From Acidobacteriaceae bacterium (GTDB lineage: Bacteria; Acidobacteriota; Terriglobia; Terriglobales; Acidobacteriaceae), in the NCBI GenBank assembly GCA_030049955.1, contig JASIJX010000301.1, forward strand, positions 1 to 19,967: 19,967 nucleotides of DNA. Direction: 5' to 3'. Numbering within the stretch: the first letter of the stretch is position 1; each line of letters begins with the position of its first letter. The notes below the pieces were generated by a model. It saw nothing but the letters and a program-made list of their open reading frames with translations. It was not told the origin of the DNA and did no database searches. This document shows, in pieces, positions 18,845 through 19,967 of the stretch. Position numbers and translations under genes: made by a program.

Positions 18845-19447
18845 ATGGCAATCGAAACCACGCACAGCGAATTTGAAGTTTTGCTTCGGCAGTCGGCGTC
18901 GCTGCACCGCCACCTGTGTCCGCGGCAGGTGCTGGGCGTGCGGCTGGGCATGTATGCCGCGCGGCTGTTTTCTCCATTGCTGCCGCAGAAAAACAAGCGC
19001 ATGCTGGCCATGGTTGAGATGGACGGCTGCTTTGCCGATGGTGTGAGCGTGGCCACCGGTTGCTCCATGGGTCATCGCACCATGCGCCTGGCCGACGAAG
19101 GCAAGATCGCTGCCACGTTCATCGATACGGCCATCGCCGCGCGCGAGGGCAGCGCCTTGCGCATCTACGCCCTGCCCGATCTCCGCGCCCGGGCTACTGC
19201 CTATGCGCGATCTGCGCCGAGCCGCTGGCACGCCTACCTAGCCGCCTATCAGCAGCTCGCCGACGAAGAGATCTTCGGAACCATCCCGGTGCGGCTCAAC
19301 TTCGATGTGAACGCAATCGTCGGCCAGCCAGGCGCACGCACAACCTGCTCCCGCTGCAAAGAAGAGATCCTGAATCTGCGCCAGGTCGTGCAGGAAGGTC
19401 GCATCCTGTGTCGAAGCTGTGCGGGAGAGAGTTACTGGAGCGCGTAA
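18845..19447 (+). CDS. FmdE-like protein with C-terminal zinc ribbon
   Basis: A 200-residue protein of the family named after formylmethanofuran dehydrogenase subunit E. The N-terminal domain has HRHLCP (21-26, the His-x-His-x-Cys motif), GVRLG, DGCFADG with Cys62 and TGCSMG with Cys73. A zinc ribbon follows with Cys168/Cys171 and Cys189/Cys192. The family is linked to Mo/W enzymes in methanogens; its role in aerobic bacteria is not established. AAGGAG lies 23 bases before the ATG and only five before an in-frame ACG (18827), so the start is uncertain by six residues. No methanogenesis gene is present. The nearest Mo enzyme is the xanthine dehydrogenase operon upstream. Confidence 0.85.
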   Translation: MAIETTHSEFEVLLRQSASLHRHLCPRQVLGVRLGMYAARLFSPLLPQKNKRMLAMVEMDGCFADGVSVATGCSMGHRTMRLADEGKIAATFIDTAIAAREGSALRIYALPDLRARATAYARSAPSRWHAYLAAYQQLADEEIFGTIPVRLNFDVNAIVGQPGARTTCSRCKEEILNLRQVVQEGRILCRSCAGESYWSA

Positions 19448-19455
19448 ATGGAGAA

Positions 19456-19510
19456 TGGTGGGCAGTGAGGGACTCGAACTTGAGCCGTCTTGCGGGCGTC
19501 TGAGCCCGCA
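19456..19510 (-). pseudogene. Remnant of a tRNA 3' half
   Basis: TGGTGGGCAGTG (19456-19467) is identical to the acceptor/CCA end of the tRNA-Val at 19576-19587, and the next bases (AGGGACTCGAAC) resemble its T-arm. On the minus strand it reads as a T-loop TTCGAGT, CCCTC, ACTGCCC and CCA. The T-stem does not pair (TCAAG against CCCTC) and no matching 5' acceptor GGGCAGT is found. A 7-bp hairpin (19491-19497 with 19504-19510) lies where an anticodon or variable arm would be. It is best read as a decayed second tRNA or a duplicated tRNA end. Confidence 0.5.
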
Positions 19511-19575
19511 GGCGAAATCCTGACCTTGAACGAAGTGAAAGGGAAGGACCGACCCAGGCAAGGCCGTCAAAATTT

Positions 19576-19651
19576 GGTGGGCAGTGCAGGGCTCGAACCT
19601 GCGACCTCCTGCTTGTAAGGCAGGCGCTCTAACCAACTGAGCTAACCGCCC
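19576..19651 (-). tRNA. tRNA-Val (anticodon UAC)
   Basis: On the minus strand the cloverleaf is complete: acceptor GGGCGGT pairs with ACTGCCC (one G-T), D-arm GCTC...GAGC, anticodon stem CCTGC/GCAGG around loop CTTACAA (anticodon TAC), T-stem GCAGG/CCTGC around TTCGAGC. The discriminator is A (19579) and CCA is encoded (19576-19578). The 73-base body is standard length. It is divergent from the deacetylase gene. Confidence 0.96.
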
Positions 19652-19677
19652 CACCGGGTACAAATTGCTCCCTTTCC

Positions 19678-19686
19678 ATTCTAGCA
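19678..19686 (-). promoter_or_regulatory. Extended -10 promoter element for tRNA-Val
   Basis: The minus strand reads TGCTAGAAT, an extended -10 (TGn plus TAGAAT), 26 bases before the tRNA 5' end. No good -35 is seen at the usual distance, which is common for extended -10 promoters. Confidence 0.4.
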
Positions 19687-19752
19687 GCGCTTCTCGTGGC
19701 GAATTCGCAAGGCAGGTGCGCACCTCGCCAACTGCCCGCAGCCGGCTTCAAC

Positions 19753-19761
19753 TGCTACACT
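19753..19761 (+). promoter_or_regulatory. Extended -10 element just before the deacetylase start
   Basis: TGCTACACT is an extended -10 whose hexamer ends six bases before GTG 19768, the same spacing as at the amidase gene. No Shine-Dalgarno sequence precedes the GTG, so a leaderless message is likely. Confidence 0.4.
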
Positions 19762-19767
19762 CAGGCC

Positions 19768-19967
19768 GTGTCCCGTCTAATTGTGAACGCCGACGACTTC
19801 GGCCTCACCTCCGGCGTCAATCGCGCCATTCTGGAGTTGCACTCCGCAGGCCTGCTGACCAGCTCCACGTTGATGGCGCGCGCCGGCGCATCGGAAGAAG
19901 CCATCGAGATGGCGCTCGCCACGCCCACGCTCGGCGTGGGCTGCCACGTTGTGCTGGTGGATGGAAC
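19768..19967 (+). CDS. ChbG/HpnK (YdjC) family carbohydrate deacetylase, N-terminal part
   Basis: The gene runs off the window after 66 full codons. From the GTG at 19768 it reads MSRLIVNADDFGLTSGVN, with the metal-binding Asp pair in NADDFG (7-12), the conserved SST(L)MA segment and a GCHVVLVDG stretch whose His matches the metal-binding GxHL motif of this family. Members remove N-acetyl groups from chitooligosaccharides or from hopanoid-linked glucosamine (HpnK). Which applies here cannot be told from the fragment. The frame between the tRNA and this start has no better start codon. The messenger may be leaderless. Confidence 0.85.
   Translation, partial: MSRLIVNADDFGLTSGVNRAILELHSAGLLTSSTLMARAGASEEAIEMALATPTLGVGCHVVLVDG

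Noticed and set aside
19456..19560. A second functional tRNA
   Set aside because: The T-stem fails to pair and no complementary 5' acceptor strand exists in the preceding sequence.

Overview
The window reads as chromosomal DNA of a GC-rich, aerobic soil-type bacterium, most likely an acidobacterium (Acidobacteriota, Terriglobia-like). That placement is inferred from a DUF4252 lipoprotein-like protein, several Tat-exported TIM-barrel and Gfo/Idh/MocA proteins, a YjhG-type dehydratase and the gene mix. No rRNA gene or species marker is present. No phage, IS element, CRISPR array or defence system was seen.

Layout. (1) Bases 1-946: the N-terminus of a pyruvoyl-dependent arginine decarboxylase on the minus strand, divergent from a secreted DUF4252 protein. 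(2) Bases 1180-3610: two TCA-cycle genes, icd (NADP-isocitrate dehydrogenase) and mdh (malate dehydrogenase), closed by a hairpin terminator shared with convergent phoU (3715-4386, minus). (3) Bases 4532-7839, minus: a sugar-acid operon, a YjhG/YagF-type D-xylonate dehydratase translationally coupled to an MFS (ACS family) transporter. (4) Bases 8092-11328, plus: three consecutive genes with twin-arginine signals (TIM-barrel isomerase/epimerase, Gfo/Idh/MocA oxidoreductase, second TIM-barrel), divergent from the sugar-acid operon and suggesting periplasmic oxidation and rearrangement of sugars or glycosides. (5) Bases 11465-16798, plus: a tightly packed purine-oxidation operon, xdhA-xdhC-xdhB-uraD-uraH-uox. 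It should convert hypoxanthine/xanthine to urate and then to 5-hydroxyisourate, OHCU and (S)-allantoin. (6) Bases 16900-19447: an amidase-signature enzyme, a deaminase resembling yeast cytosine deaminase (minus), and an FmdE-like zinc-ribbon protein. (7) Bases 19456-19967: a decayed tRNA 3' end, an intact tRNA-Val(UAC) on the minus strand, and the start of a ChbG/YdjC-family carbohydrate deacetylase running off the end.

Two themes stand out. One is purine and nitrogen salvage: the oxidative operon stops at allantoin, and the neighbouring amidase and deaminase are candidates for further nitrogen release. The FmdE-like protein sits close to the only molybdenum enzyme in view. The other is sugar/sugar-acid processing that combines Tat-exported enzymes with cytoplasmic uptake and dehydration. 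Most genes belong to well-known families. The less explained parts are the Tat trio, the Fcy1-like deaminase, the amidase, the FmdE-like gene, the tRNA remnant, and two or three genes that appear to be leaderless.
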